A stretch of DNA of 64,000 nt, taken from contig CAKZGE010000020.1 of assembly GCA_936914845.1 (NCBI GenBank), positions 53,907-117,906 on the forward strand, given 5' to 3'. Within the stretch, counting starts at the first letter, position 1. Each line of letters starts with the position of its first letter. The position numbers and the translations under genes are program-made. Shown one piece after another: positions 9,855-19,043 of this stretch. The DNA is from an uncultured Chloracidobacterium sp. (GTDB taxonomy: Bacteria > Acidobacteriota > Blastocatellia > Pyrinomonadales > Pyrinomonadaceae). The notes beneath the pieces are model-generated. The model saw nothing but the letters and a program-made list of their open reading frames with translations, did not search any database and was not told the DNA's origin.

Positions 9855-11804
9855 ATGCGTGATCTTCCCGTCGGAAACGGCCGGCTGCTTGTAAATTTCG
9901 ACAGCAAATATCAGATCCGCGATGTGTATTTTCCGCACGTCGGGCAAGAGAACCACACCGAAGGCTTCGCTTTTCGCTTCGGAGTTTGGGTCGATGATGC
10001 GTTTTCCTGGATCGACGACGATGAATGGCAGCGGGACCTGCGCTATTTGCCGGAAACGCTGGTCACAGACGTTACACTGTCCAATGAGCGTCTCGGCATT
10101 GAACTTAATATCAACGACACCATCGCCAGCCATAGCGACATTTTTCTGCGGCGTGTAGCCGTCAAGAGCCTAACCGAAAAGAAACGTCAAGTGCGTGTTT
10201 TTCTGCATCAGGATTTCCGCATCTACGAGAACAATGTCGGCGACACAGCCTACTTCGACCCGGAGATACGGGCTCTGATCCATTACAAAAAGCATCGCTA
10301 TTTTCTGATCAACACGCTGCCGCATTTCACGGACTTTTCGACCGGCAGAAAAGCATTTCGCGACCAGGAAGGCACATGGCGTGATGCCGAAGACGGGCGG
10401 CTCGAAGGCGGTGTCATCACAGAAGGTTCCGTCGATTCGACCGTCGCTATCCATCTGGACATTGAAAAAGATTCGACGGCCGTCTTTCATTACTGGATCG
10501 CCGCCGGCACTTCTCGCGATGAGGTCGCCGCTTTGAACGCCGATGCTCTTCGCCGCGGGCCGCAGAGATATCTTGATTACACCTCAAATTATTGGAAGGC
10601 TTGGGTAAACAAGAACGACACGGATCTTTCGGGCATCTCGGACCGCATCGCCGAATTTTACAAACGATCTCTTCTTATCGTCAAAACTCAGATCGACCGT
10701 GATGGAGCGATCCTCGCCGCCAACGATTCCGATGTGGCCGAACGTGCGACCGACCATTACAGCTACCTCTGGACGCGAGACGGAGCTTTGGTCGCCAACG
10801 CTCTTGACCTCGCGGGTTTTGAACACCTTTCACGGCGTTTTTTCGACCTCTGCACCCAGATCGTTCATCCGCACGGCTATTTTCTGCAAAAGTATAATCC
10901 GGACGGAACGGTAGCGTCGGGCTGGCATGCATCTTGGGATAAATATACAATGCAGCCGCTGGCTCCGATCCAAGAAGACGAAACAGCTCTCGTCCTCTGG
11001 GCTCTTTGGCAGCATTACGACATTCATCGCGACATAGATCTTGCCCATCGAGCTTATAAGCAAATGGTGCAGCCTTGTGCAAATTTTATGGCCGGTTTTC
11101 GGCACACAGAGCTCGGACTGCCCAGCCCCAGCTGGAATTTGTGGGAAGATCGCCGCGGCATCCACACTTTTACCTGCTCGGCGGTCGTCGGCGGCTTACG
11201 GGCGGCCGCGAAATTTTCGAGACTTTTTGCTGAAACTGAAAACGCCGTCCGGTACGAACTGGCCGCCGATGAGATCGTCGAGGCCATGCAGCGTCATCTC
11301 TACCGACCGGATCTCGGCCGATTTCTGCGCTCGCTCCAGTTTCATGGCGATCATCATTTCGAACCGGATCCGACCATTGACGCCTCGATGTTCGGCATAT
11401 TCTATTTCGACTGTTTCCCGCCAAACGATGAGATGGTTGCCGGCACGATGAATGCGATCGCCGAACACCTGGCTGCTGCCGGCGGCATCGCCCGGTTTCA
11501 GAATGACGGTTATATGCGTTCCAGCGGCGATGTGACCGGAAACGCATGGTTTATCTGTACGCTATGGCTCGCGGATCATTATATCGCCTCAGCAAAGGAC
11601 CTGACCGAACTTGACCGGGCATTGCCGATAATGGAATGGACGATCAATAATGCCCTTCCGTCCGGTGTGCTCGCCGAACAGCTAGATGCCGTCACCGGAC
11701 TTCCGGCCTCTGTTTCACCGCTGACCTGGTCACATTCGACCTTTGTCGCCACTACCGTTAAATACCTAAAACGAAAGCGGGAGATGTTAGCGGCGGGCAA
11801 ATAG
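9855..11804 (+). CDS. Glycoside hydrolase family 15 (glucoamylase/trehalase-like)
   Basis: A 649-residue cytosolic-looking protein without a signal peptide. An N-terminal beta-sandwich domain covers about residues 1-260 and an (alpha/alpha)6 barrel about 280-640. GH15 landmarks include YLWTRDGA, the QEDETALVLWALW segment, SWNLWEDR with the probable general-acid Glu, and GVLAEQ with the probable general-base Glu before the PLTWSHS motif. It would release glucose from alpha-linked glucans or trehalose, feeding glycolysis next to pyruvate kinase downstream. It begins eight bases after the Nudix stop, so the three genes form an operon. Confidence 0.93.
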   Translation: MRDLPVGNGRLLVNFDSKYQIRDVYFPHVGQENHTEGFAFRFGVWVDDAFSWIDDDEWQRDLRYLPETLVTDVTLSNERLGIELNINDTIASHSDIFLRRVAVKSLTEKKRQVRVFLHQDFRIYENNVGDTAYFDPEIRALIHYKKHRYFLINTLPHFTDFSTGRKAFRDQEGTWRDAEDGRLEGGVITEGSVDSTVAIHLDIEKDSTAVFHYWIAAGTSRDEVAALNADALRRGPQRYLDYTSNYWKAWVNKNDTDLSGISDRIAEFYKRSLLIVKTQIDRDGAILAANDSDVAERATDHYSYLWTRDGALVANALDLAGFEHLSRRFFDLCTQIVHPHGYFLQKYNPDGTVASGWHASWDKYTMQPLAPIQEDETALVLWALWQHYDIHRDIDLAHRAYKQMVQPCANFMAGFRHTELGLPSPSWNLWEDRRGIHTFTCSAVVGGLRAAAKFSRLFAETENAVRYELAADEIVEAMQRHLYRPDLGRFLRSLQFHGDHHFEPDPTIDASMFGIFYFDCFPPNDEMVAGTMNAIAEHLAAAGGIARFQNDGYMRSSGDVTGNAWFICTLWLADHYIASAKDLTELDRALPIMEWTINNALPSGVLAEQLDAVTGLPASVSPLTWSHSTFVATTVKYLKRKREMLAAGK

Positions 11805-11856
11805 GTTATAATTGCTTTTTTATTCTGATCGTTCTAATAGATCCGTCTTTCTGTAA

Positions 11857-13305
11857 ATGAGAAAAGCAAAGATTTTGGCCACGCTCGGCCCATCTTCCAA
11901 CACTCCGGAGATCCTCGAAAAGCTGATCGAGGCCGGTGTCAATGCCGTCCGCATCAACATGTCGCACGGAACGCAGGAAGAGCATGCTCAGACACTGGTA
12001 TTTGCCCGCGCCGCCGCTGCCAAGCTCAACCGCCCGCTCGCCGTGCTGGTCGATCTTTCCGGCCCGAAGATACGCACGCGGACCTTGGTCGAGGGCCGTC
12101 CCGTGGAACTTAAGCCCGGCGAATTGTTCACCATTACATCGCGCGACATCGTTGGCACCGCCGCGGAGGTTAGCACTAATTTCACTCAATTGCCGGAACT
12201 CGTTCAGCCCGATACCATCATTTTGCTTGATGACGGGGCACTTGAGCTGCGCGTCGAGGCGATAAACGGGACCGACATCATCTGCCGCATCATCGTCGGC
12301 GGATGGCTGAAGGAACGAAAAGGCATTAATTTGCCAAACACGACCCTGCCGATACCTTCTTTGACCGCAAAAGACCGCGTTGACCTGGTCTGGGCAATGG
12401 AACAAAATGCTGATTTCATTGCCCTTTCTTTCGTCCGCACCGCCCAAGATTGCCGCGAGGTCAAGGATCTCATCAAAGATCTGAACACGCGGTCGATGGG
12501 GCGTGCTTTGCTCGTTGCAAAGATAGAAAAGGCCGAAGCGATCGAAAATTTGGATGAGATCATCGAGGCAACTGATGGGGTGATGGTCGCCCGCGGCGAT
12601 CTGGGAGTCGAAACTAGCGTCGAACTGGTTCCGGTATATCAAAAACGCATTATCGAACGGGCGATCGCCAATGATAAATTCGTCATTACCGCAACTCAGA
12701 TGCTGCAATCGATGATCGACAGTCCCTATCCGACACGTGCCGAAGCCTCAGACGTAGCCAATGCCGTTTGGGATGGCAGCGATGCGGTGATGCTTTCTGC
12801 GGAAACGGCGAGCGGATCCTTTCCGGTCGAAACGATACGCACCATGGCGCGGATCATCGATTCCGCCGAAACGGTCAATCCAATGCAGTTGCGAAGACCC
12901 GTAAAGTTCTCTCAACCGCCTTCCGGCCGCACCAGCCAGGCTCTATGCAAAGCGGCTGCTTATGCGGCCAAAGAGACGATGACGGAAAAGGTCGCCGTCT
13001 TCACGGAATCAGGACTTATGGCCCGTCGCCTGTCCAGTGTGCGGTCCGGCCTGCAGACCTTTGGTTTGACGGTGTCGAAAGATGCTTATAGCCAGCTTGC
13101 TCTTATTTGGGGTGTCGAACCTTATGTACATGAACCGCGTTCTTCTACTAAAATGATGCTCCGCATCGGCGAACGCACGCTTCTGCAGGCTGGTGTTGTT
13201 GAAAATGGAGAAACGCTGGTTATGATGGCCGGACGTCTTTCCGGCCTCGGCCTTTCCAGTTCGGTCGTCGTTTGGACCATCGGCGAAGATGTTCCGCGGC
13301 GTTGA
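11857..13305 (+). CDS. pyk: Pyruvate kinase
   Basis: Transfers phosphate from phosphoenolpyruvate to ADP, the last glycolytic step. The 482-residue length and full motif set fit: ILATLGPSS at the N-terminus, RINMSHG with the ligand Arg/Asn/Ser, the B-domain from about residue 75 to 165, the active-site signature AKIEKAEAIENLDEI near 215-230, MVARGDLGVE, ATQMLQSMI and the AVMLSAETA loop. A C-terminal allosteric domain is present. A perfect TATAAT at 11808-11813, just after the GH15 stop, suggests a promoter of its own, though no good -35 box precedes it. Confidence 0.97.
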   Translation: MRKAKILATLGPSSNTPEILEKLIEAGVNAVRINMSHGTQEEHAQTLVFARAAAAKLNRPLAVLVDLSGPKIRTRTLVEGRPVELKPGELFTITSRDIVGTAAEVSTNFTQLPELVQPDTIILLDDGALELRVEAINGTDIICRIIVGGWLKERKGINLPNTTLPIPSLTAKDRVDLVWAMEQNADFIALSFVRTAQDCREVKDLIKDLNTRSMGRALLVAKIEKAEAIENLDEIIEATDGVMVARGDLGVETSVELVPVYQKRIIERAIANDKFVITATQMLQSMIDSPYPTRAEASDVANAVWDGSDAVMLSAETASGSFPVETIRTMARIIDSAETVNPMQLRRPVKFSQPPSGRTSQALCKAAAYAAKETMTEKVAVFTESGLMARRLSSVRSGLQTFGLTVSKDAYSQLALIWGVEPYVHEPRSSTKMMLRIGERTLLQAGVVENGETLVMMAGRLSGLGLSSSVVVWTIGEDVPRR

Positions 13306-13368
13306 TCTTGATCTATTTTGTTTTTTTGCTCGGCCTTTTGCAGGTCTGTGAGCGTCTTAGGAATGAGT

Positions 13369-15402
13369 ATGCTTAAACGATCCCGGTTTTTCGTACCAGT
13401 TCTTCTGTTTATATTGTGTCAGTCGTCGCTGGCCCTCGTTGATGACAGGAGCATCACGATCGCCTCGATGCGCGACGTGACGTCCGTGCGCGAATCTTTG
13501 ATCGCCTATATTTGGGGGAACAAAGGCTTTCCGGCGACAAAACTGCCTGAACTTCCGGTCATTCGCAACGATAAAAGCCCAATATCAGGGCTTGCCGACC
13601 TTGAACGCGTCGATACGCTAACGGTCAATGTCGATCGCGGAATGCTCACCTACGCCCATCATTTTATCCCGAAGATCAAAAATGGCAGGGTCGTCATCCT
13701 TCATCAGGGCCATTTCACCACTTTCGAAGACAGCCCGCTGCCGGCGGATATCTCATTCGGACTTCGGAGAACGATCGAAGGCTTGCTGGGAGATGGATAT
13801 TCCGTTCTGGCCGTCTATATGCCGAAATTCGCATCGTTTCAGACAACTATCGATGTCGAAGAAGATCCGTTCGAGCTGATCCACAATCAATTTTTCACGC
13901 ACGAAAAATATCTGCCGACGTACGGAAGCCCGTTTCGTTATTTTGTCGAACCGGTCGCCGCCTTTGTTAACTATCTCGAGACCCGTTCGGATGTTGACGG
14001 CTTTCCGCATTATTCGGGTATCGATATGGTCGGTTTTTCGGGCGGCGGCTGGACAACGACGCTCTATGCCGCGCTCGACCCGCGGATCGAAATGAGCATA
14101 TCTGTTGCCGGCACACAGCCGCTCTACCTACGGCCCGAAGACGCCGCCGGCGACACAGAACAGATATTCGACGATTTCTACAGCTTGGCCGGCTATCCGG
14201 ACCTATACGTCCTTGGGGCGAGCGGTTCCGGCCGCCGCCAGGTGCAGGTGTTGAACCGTAACGATTGGTGCTGTTTCGGCGAAAAGCAACATGACCCCAA
14301 GCGGGACGAAGGTTTTGATTGGACGAATTCTATCCGAAGGTATGAATCTCGCGTTCGCGAAGCTCTTTTGTCCATCGGCGATTCCGATCTTTTTTCGGTC
14401 GAAATAGACGAAGCGTCCACGGGCCATATGATCACCTGGGATACGATCTATGACACCATTTTGCCGGAATTGAACCGCGGAAAACGACAGATCGGCAGTT
14501 CGACGGGCTCAGACGCCGCGGCTAAAGGTGTAAGCGGCACACCGATGTTTCTTTTGAACGATTCGTGGCGGCCGGCACGGTTGCCGAGCATCTACGGCAC
14601 ACCAGCGATCTTGACCGGAGCGGTGAATATTCACGATATGTTCTATCGCAATGCCAACAGCGAACTCATATACGTTTCGCGCCCGCCGGCCATTTGGTCA
14701 CGCGCACAGGTGTTGGATACTCATATGATCTCCGACCCGGCCGCGATCTCAGGTTCTGCCGGCACTTTGGATGTCGTCGCTTTTCGAAATGATTATTTTC
14801 CGTATCACTATCATTGGGACGGATCACATTGGGCAACAAGTCAGATCAACGATTATATAAAGGGCGTGGGTGCCCCGATCCTTTTATCTTCGGCTCCGGG
14901 CCAACTCGACCTTTTTTACCGCAGCTGGAATCGGAGGCTTTACCATGCCGTGAAATTCCCGGACAGCGGCTGGCTTTTTTCAGATCTCGGCGGACGCATG
15001 CAGGATCTTCCGACGGCGGTCGTAATGCCGGACGGCTCCATACGAGCCTATATCCGCGGCGTTGACAGCCGTCTATACGAGATAGTCCGCTCACCGGGAA
15101 AATTCGGTAAGTGGAGTGCCTGGGATCCGATCGTGACCGGCGACGAGATGCCTCTTTTAGGCGGCAGTCCGTCGGCCACGGTCGTTGATGGTAAGGTCGC
15201 CGTTTTCATTCGTTCGTCAAATGGCCATCTTTTGAAATTTCGTTATGATAGCGAAGCCGGATGGCAAATGACCGATGCCGGCGGTTTCGTTATCGGCTCG
15301 CCGACCGCAACGCCGCGTGGTGCCTATTCTCGAGGCATCGAAGGTAATCTGCAGCTTCTGCGGGATGGCAAGTGGCTTGATTTCGGCGGCCGTCTTGATT
15401 GA
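13369..15402 (+). CDS. Secreted alpha/beta-hydrolase-like protein with C-terminal PLL-type beta-propeller
   Basis: The ATG at 13369 has AGGA six bases upstream and begins a clear signal peptide (MLKRSR, hydrophobic core, SSLA). The N-terminal half (to about residue 370) resembles an alpha/beta hydrolase with a nucleophile-elbow GFSGGG near residue 225. The C-terminal half (about 380-675) consists of repeating blade-like strands with Trp-rich motifs (SWNRRLYHA, GVDSRLYEI, SSNGHLLKF) like the PLL fucose-lectin or sialidase-like propeller. An exported enzyme with a glycan-binding propeller is inferred; the catalytic acid and His were not firmly placed. It faces a CHAP-like gene across a terminator. 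Confidence 0.7.
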   Translation: MLKRSRFFVPVLLFILCQSSLALVDDRSITIASMRDVTSVRESLIAYIWGNKGFPATKLPELPVIRNDKSPISGLADLERVDTLTVNVDRGMLTYAHHFIPKIKNGRVVILHQGHFTTFEDSPLPADISFGLRRTIEGLLGDGYSVLAVYMPKFASFQTTIDVEEDPFELIHNQFFTHEKYLPTYGSPFRYFVEPVAAFVNYLETRSDVDGFPHYSGIDMVGFSGGGWTTTLYAALDPRIEMSISVAGTQPLYLRPEDAAGDTEQIFDDFYSLAGYPDLYVLGASGSGRRQVQVLNRNDWCCFGEKQHDPKRDEGFDWTNSIRRYESRVREALLSIGDSDLFSVEIDEASTGHMITWDTIYDTILPELNRGKRQIGSSTGSDAAAKGVSGTPMFLLNDSWRPARLPSIYGTPAILTGAVNIHDMFYRNANSELIYVSRPPAIWSRAQVLDTHMISDPAAISGSAGTLDVVAFRNDYFPYHYHWDGSHWATSQINDYIKGVGAPILLSSAPGQLDLFYRSWNRRLYHAVKFPDSGWLFSDLGGRMQDLPTAVVMPDGSIRAYIRGVDSRLYEIVRSPGKFGKWSAWDPIVTGDEMPLLGGSPSATVVDGKVAVFIRSSNGHLLKFRYDSEAGWQMTDAGGFVIGSPTATPRGAYSRGIEGNLQLLRDGKWLDFGGRLD

Positions 15403-15420
15403 CCCTGGCTAAAAAATTCA

Positions 15421-15468
15421 AGGTGAATGGCGGCTTATCGTCCGTGCCCACCATTCACCTCTATATTT
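15421..15468. terminator. Bidirectional hairpin terminator between convergent genes
   Basis: AGGTGAATGG at 15421-15430 and CCATTCACCT at 15451-15460 form a perfect ten-pair stem with a 20-base loop, lying between the convergent stops at 15402 and 15482. The T-tract on the plus side is weak (CTATATTTAA), and an A/T-rich stretch precedes the stem for the other direction. Confidence 0.65.
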
Positions 15469-15481
15469 AAATGGGCGGCCC

Positions 15482-16483
15482 TTAGCCCAGTTTTAGATAT
15501 TCGTCCACATCGACCCAACCGGCAAGAACGCGATAGCCTCCGCCTTGATTCGTTTCGCCGTAAAGCTCGCCGGTATCAGCTTTGTAATGTCGCTGCTGGT
15601 CCTTTTTGCCGTCAAATCCCGACCCTTGCCCAAGATCCATCGTCATCCACTGGTCGCCGCTGCAGTCCTGTATTACGCCGACATGCGAAATACCGGACAA
15701 AGCCTTATCTGTTTCTCCGCGATTCAGAAGAGCATAGATGTCTCCTTTCTGCGGGCGTTTCTGCAGGTCATTTTCCGTCCAACAGTTAAATCGCTTGCCC
15801 TTTATACGAACGATGTTTGTGCCGTTGAGCGAGTATGTGTTGATATAGTCGCTTAGCGGTTTTCCCTTGAGCCCCTTGAATCGGCCCATTTCGGCGACAA
15901 CGAAACCCGGCATCGAGCCGCACGAAGTGTAAACGCCGGTAGCACCTTTCACACCGGGGTCATCACGCCGAAGCGATCCGGTCAATTCGTCGTATTGTTT
16001 GGACAGGTACGGGGCCGGCAGCAGCGAATTGAGCCGCCGCAGCAGATGCTCCCGAAACGGCGTCAAGGTCGCCGGGAAAAGGGCGTCTATGACGTCCACT
16101 TGCCATTCCACCCGCAGGCCGACCAGCGTGCCATCGATCGCGCCGGTTATCGCCCCGCCCGCCTTCGGTTTGAACGCGTCAAATCGTCCATTTGGAGCAT
16201 TCAATAATTCGAGGAGCTGTGTGTTTCCGTCGAACAAGCCAAGCTTTCCGTCCTGCAAGACCTGAAAACGGCCGGCAGCATTCGCCGCCAGCACCATCCA
16301 AAAACCGGGTGCAGATTCCGTGACCTTCCACGTCATATCGTCCCAATTCAGCCGAACCGCCGCATTGCCGCGGGGTTTTTGATCACTTCCGAAAACCGAA
16401 AATCTTATAAGCATAATTTTTTTGTTTTGTTCCTTTAGACCCCTTGGCAAAATAACGACGGTCGATCTTTGCGGTTTTTGCAT
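15482..16483 (-). CDS. Probable CHAP/NlpC-P60-like cysteine peptidase
   Basis: A 333-residue protein. The C-terminal 170 residues look like a papain-fold amidase: a possible nucleophile in YTSCGSMPG, the KGDIYALL strand typical of CHAP domains, the catalytic-type His in SHVGVI, and a following MDLGQGS segment. The N-terminal 130 residues are unassigned. The longest frame begins at 16483, but an ATG at 16414 (MLIRFSVFG) could be the true start; neither has a good Shine-Dalgarno sequence. No signal peptide is evident. Cell-wall or peptide amide cleavage is inferred. It converges on the hydrolase-propeller gene, which may or may not be functionally related. Confidence 0.55.
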   Translation of the reverse strand: MQKPQRSTVVILPRGLKEQNKKIMLIRFSVFGSDQKPRGNAAVRLNWDDMTWKVTESAPGFWMVLAANAAGRFQVLQDGKLGLFDGNTQLLELLNAPNGRFDAFKPKAGGAITGAIDGTLVGLRVEWQVDVIDALFPATLTPFREHLLRRLNSLLPAPYLSKQYDELTGSLRRDDPGVKGATGVYTSCGSMPGFVVAEMGRFKGLKGKPLSDYINTYSLNGTNIVRIKGKRFNCWTENDLQKRPQKGDIYALLNRGETDKALSGISHVGVIQDCSGDQWMTMDLGQGSGFDGKKDQQRHYKADTGELYGETNQGGGYRVLAGWVDVDEYLKLG

Positions 16484-16846
16484 TGAATGCGTACATCAGA
16501 TGCACTATGATCGTCACGAATGAACGGAATTGGTGTGATAGGTTGGCCGGCGTTGCTTTTTCGCCGATCAGATACAAGAGATCCGGAACGGATCTCGGAG
16601 CTGTCAAACAGTCACCGCACAAGCCGTGTGCGATGTCCGCATTGTGCTTGGGAACCGGTCGGTTCAAGCCGCTGGACATGTTGGGATTGCGGCTAACCCG
16701 AACACTTCGCCGGCGGGTGCGGAACCGAATGGAATACCTTTTCGACCCGCGGCCGGTGCCCCGGTTGTCGCTATCAATGGAAATGGACCATGTGCCTTGT
16801 ATGCAGCACATGGTCCATCCACGAACACTGGTATGAAAAATAGGCC
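16484..16846. other. Gene-free stretch with two perfect hairpins
   Basis: No convincing gene is seen in these 363 bases; open frames on both strands lack family features and normal codon use. Two perfect inverted repeats are present: GAGATCCG/CGGATCTC with a three-base loop at 16578-16596, and a 13-pair stem at 16783-16818. The interval could be a decayed gene, an untranslated leader for the CHAP-like gene (minus strand), or a structured RNA. Confidence 0.5.
16783..16818 (-). terminator. 13-bp perfect hairpin downstream of the radical SAM gene
   Basis: ATGGACCATGTGC (16783-16795) and GCACATGGTCCAT (16806-16818) pair perfectly around a ten-base loop, 28 bases after the radical SAM stop. The following minus-strand bases (TTCCATT) are only weakly T-rich, so a terminator is likely but not certain; an operator is the alternative. 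Confidence 0.5.
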
Positions 16847-17869
16847 TTATTCAGCCAGAACCTGAGCAACAGTTTCCTTTTTCAAACCCTTGCCGTTGCG
16901 TTTATTGTAATCGCCCAAAGATATCTGCGGGTCTCGCCATGCGTCCAGATGTCCCACCTGGTGCACACACTGGATCGTACATGTCGGCGCACACCATTTT
17001 TCGGTTATGTACTCGCGTTCCATGTCTTGATGGGTATATTCCAAAAGCGGAATGCCGGGCGTACCACGCTGCTGCGAACACCAGCTAACGATGCCGCCTT
17101 CATCGACATAAAGATAGCGGGCACCGGCTCGGCACCGCCACTCATACTCTTTCCCCTCGACCAGCTGATCTTGAAACCAGTTCCACCGGGCGTACGACCG
17201 CGTTCCCTTTGATTTGATCTCTTTATAGACCTCTTTTTCACGGTCCGTAAGGCCTTTGTTCAACCCCTCACCATCGTGGATCACCCCGACGGTCGAAGAA
17301 AACCCAAGTTCCCGTGCGCGGTTGGCAATTATCAAAGCTTCGTCCGGATTGGCGACCCCGCCGCCGACGACCGAATTGATGTTGACCTTAAATTTGGCGT
17401 GATCGCGCAGATTGATCAATTTCCCGTCAAGCACCTTTAAGCTTTTCTTTGAAACATCGTCCGGCGTCACATTATCGATAGATATCTGCAGATAATCCAA
17501 ACCGGCCTCGTTTAGCTTTTTGACCTTTTCCGGCTGAAAATAATATCCGTTCGAGATCAGGCCGGCGATCATACCATGGTGGCGTATGCGGGCGATTATC
17601 TCATATATTTGCGGGTGCATCATCGGTTCGCCGCCCGAAATGGTGATTACCGAAGATCCAAATTCCGCCAGCTTGTCGATTCGTTTGATCATCTCATCGA
17701 TCGGCACCGGATCACTCGTCTTGTCATATTCGTTGCAGTACGTGCACGCTAAATTACACCGCCGCATAGGCACGATATGTACCAGCACCGGATGCTTGGT
17801 CGAAGCAAAAGCCCGCACCGTGTGCCGGACCCCGCGTGTAAATCTGCTGAAACTGCTTGCCTTTGGCAT
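16847..17869 (-). CDS. Radical SAM protein with Cys-rich SPASM-like C-terminus
   Basis: A 340-residue radical S-adenosylmethionine enzyme. The [4Fe-4S]-binding motif CNLACTYC is at about residues 38-45, followed by the [11 protein letters not shown]-binding segment near 80. The C-terminus holds additional cysteines in [23 protein letters not shown] and a nearby CVHQ-type context, suggesting an auxiliary Fe-S cluster as in SPASM/twitch proteins. Such proteins modify peptides or small molecules. No precursor peptide or partner gene is visible nearby. The ATG start is followed by a basic N-terminal segment. Terminators bound the gene on both sides, so it appears monocistronic. Confidence 0.85.
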   Translation of the reverse strand: MPKASSFSRFTRGVRHTVRAFASTKHPVLVHIVPMRRCNLACTYCNEYDKTSDPVPIDEMIKRIDKLAEFGSSVITISGGEPMMHPQIYEIIARIRHHGMIAGLISNGYYFQPEKVKKLNEAGLDYLQISIDNVTPDDVSKKSLKVLDGKLINLRDHAKFKVNINSVVGGGVANPDEALIIANRARELGFSSTVGVIHDGEGLNKGLTDREKEVYKEIKSKGTRSYARWNWFQDQLVEGKEYEWRCRAGARYLYVDEGGIVSWCSQQRGTPGIPLLEYTHQDMEREYITEKWCAPTCTIQCVHQVGHLDAWRDPQISLGDYNKRNGKGLKKETVAQVLAE

Positions 17870-17925
17870 AATCTTATTCTGAACAAACTTAGATTATAAG
17901 TTTTGCTCAGCTTCTTTTCAATCCA

Positions 17926-17965
17926 AGAGAAAAGGGCCGGCCAAAATTACGGCCAAAGCCCCCTT
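17926..17965 (-). terminator. Terminator after the LolA-like gene
   Basis: GGGC and GGCC arms at 17934-17943 pair with GGCC and GCCC at 17951-17961 around AAAATTAC with a small asymmetric bulge. On the minus strand the stem is followed by TTTTCTCTT. It lies 20-55 bases after the stop at 17983. Confidence 0.6.
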
Positions 17966-17982
17966 TTCCCTTTTTAATAGAT

Positions 17983-18678
17983 CTAATTCTTGATCACCTT
18001 GACGGTCTTCGGTATCTGGATCTTGAACTCGTTTGCGTCTATCTTTCCATTTTTCTGCAGTTTGGTCAGCAAAACGGTAGTCGCATCATTGTTCGCTTCA
18101 ACGATCTTTGATTGCCGCGGCATTCCGTCCGAATCCACCCACAACTCTGCGAATTGATAGCTCGTTTTGGCTTTCGGCGTCAATTTGATGTGCACCGTTA
18201 CCGTACCGTCCGAAAGCTTCTCTTCTTGGCCAAGCAGCGTGACATCATAATTCTGCCGCAATTGCGCCCGCGACATGCTCATGAATGACAAGGCTCCCGC
18301 CGCTTTTGAATTTCCTTTTTGGCTGGCCGTCGAGCCGGTATATGCCTGTTGCAGCCGCGGTCGATAGATGTAATAGGTCTTATCGATCACAGCCAATGAT
18401 TCTTCCGGGCTTTTCCAATCGATGCGGACCAGAGCGTCTTTGCCCTTTCGAGGGGCGTAGATCGCCGTTCCGGAAACGGTTTCAGTATCTTTCAATTGCG
18501 AATTGAATTTGGACATCGCCACGTCTGCCCGCAGCGAACTCAAGGCCTTGTAATGAGCGTCCATTCGCTTCATCATCTCGTTCAGCGTCGGCCCCTGAGC
18601 CCTCGCCTGTCCGACCAAACCAAAAGCGGCAGCCATTATAAATGCGGCAAAGATCGCCGTTTTCTTTGAAGATTGCAT
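17983..18678 (-). CDS. LolA-like outer-membrane lipoprotein carrier
   Basis: The ATG at 18678 is preceded by AAGGAGA eleven bases upstream and starts a signal peptide (MQSSKK, then a hydrophobic run ending GQARA). The mature part has the LolA/LolB half-barrel pattern: an N-terminal helix (LNEMMKRMDAHYK), then alternating beta strands with RIDWKSPEESLAVIDKTYYIYRP and LWVDSDGMPRQ. LolA-type carriers ferry lipoproteins across the periplasm from the inner membrane. It is the last gene of a four-gene cassette with a lipoprotein, an ABC ATPase and a small membrane protein. Sequence-level similarity to classical LolA is distant. Confidence 0.75.
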   Translation of the reverse strand: MQSSKKTAIFAAFIMAAAFGLVGQARAQGPTLNEMMKRMDAHYKALSSLRADVAMSKFNSQLKDTETVSGTAIYAPRKGKDALVRIDWKSPEESLAVIDKTYYIYRPRLQQAYTGSTASQKGNSKAAGALSFMSMSRAQLRQNYDVTLLGQEEKLSDGTVTVHIKLTPKAKTSYQFAELWVDSDGMPRQSKIVEANNDATTVLLTKLQKNGKIDANEFKIQIPKTVKVIKN

Positions 18679-18734
18679 ATAAATATTGATTCTCCTTTGA
18701 GAAAAAGGCCGCGGCATTTCGGCGACGGCTCTGA

Positions 18735-19037
18735 TCATTTGATATCTATTTCATAAAAGACTATGCCGCCGGCGTCCTTTTTGTACTGCATCGAAACTAT
18801 CTCTGCATTAGCGTCGCCGCTAAGATCGCGTACGCGCTGGCGGATGGCTTCCTCACCGGTCGGCATTTCCGCAACTTGGACGATTATTTTGGACGTTTTG
18901 GTTGCAAGCTGTTCTCGCTTTTCGAACCAACGGTTAGGCGTCAAAAAGATAAATGCCACGATCAACAGGCAAAAGATCAGATACGGCGAAGTTTCGCGGT
19001 TGTATTTCCACAAAATTAGATCTTTTATTTTGCTCAC
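18735..19037 (-). CDS. Small single-pass membrane protein
   Basis: A 100-residue protein with one transmembrane segment (about residues 18-34, YLIFCLLIVAFIFL). Before it is a short basic cytoplasmic end; after it comes a hydrophilic domain of about 65 residues that probably lies in the periplasm. It begins six bases after the ABC ATPase stop and ends 56 bases before the LolA-like start. Position suggests a role as an accessory or partner in the lipoprotein-export cassette. No family was recognised. Confidence 0.65.
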   Translation of the reverse strand: MSKIKDLILWKYNRETSPYLIFCLLIVAFIFLTPNRWFEKREQLATKTSKIIVQVAEMPTGEEAIRQRVRDLSGDANAEIVSMQYKKDAGGIVFYEIDIK

Positions 19038-19043
19038 CGTTAC

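Noticed and set aside
11806..12708. 300-codon minus-strand frame over pyruvate kinase
   Set aside because: It is a shadow of pyk with no motif; codon use is not like the neighbours.
16383..16811. 142-codon minus-strand frame overlapping the CHAP-like gene
   Set aside because: It overlaps a better gene and has an irregular composition; no domain was seen.
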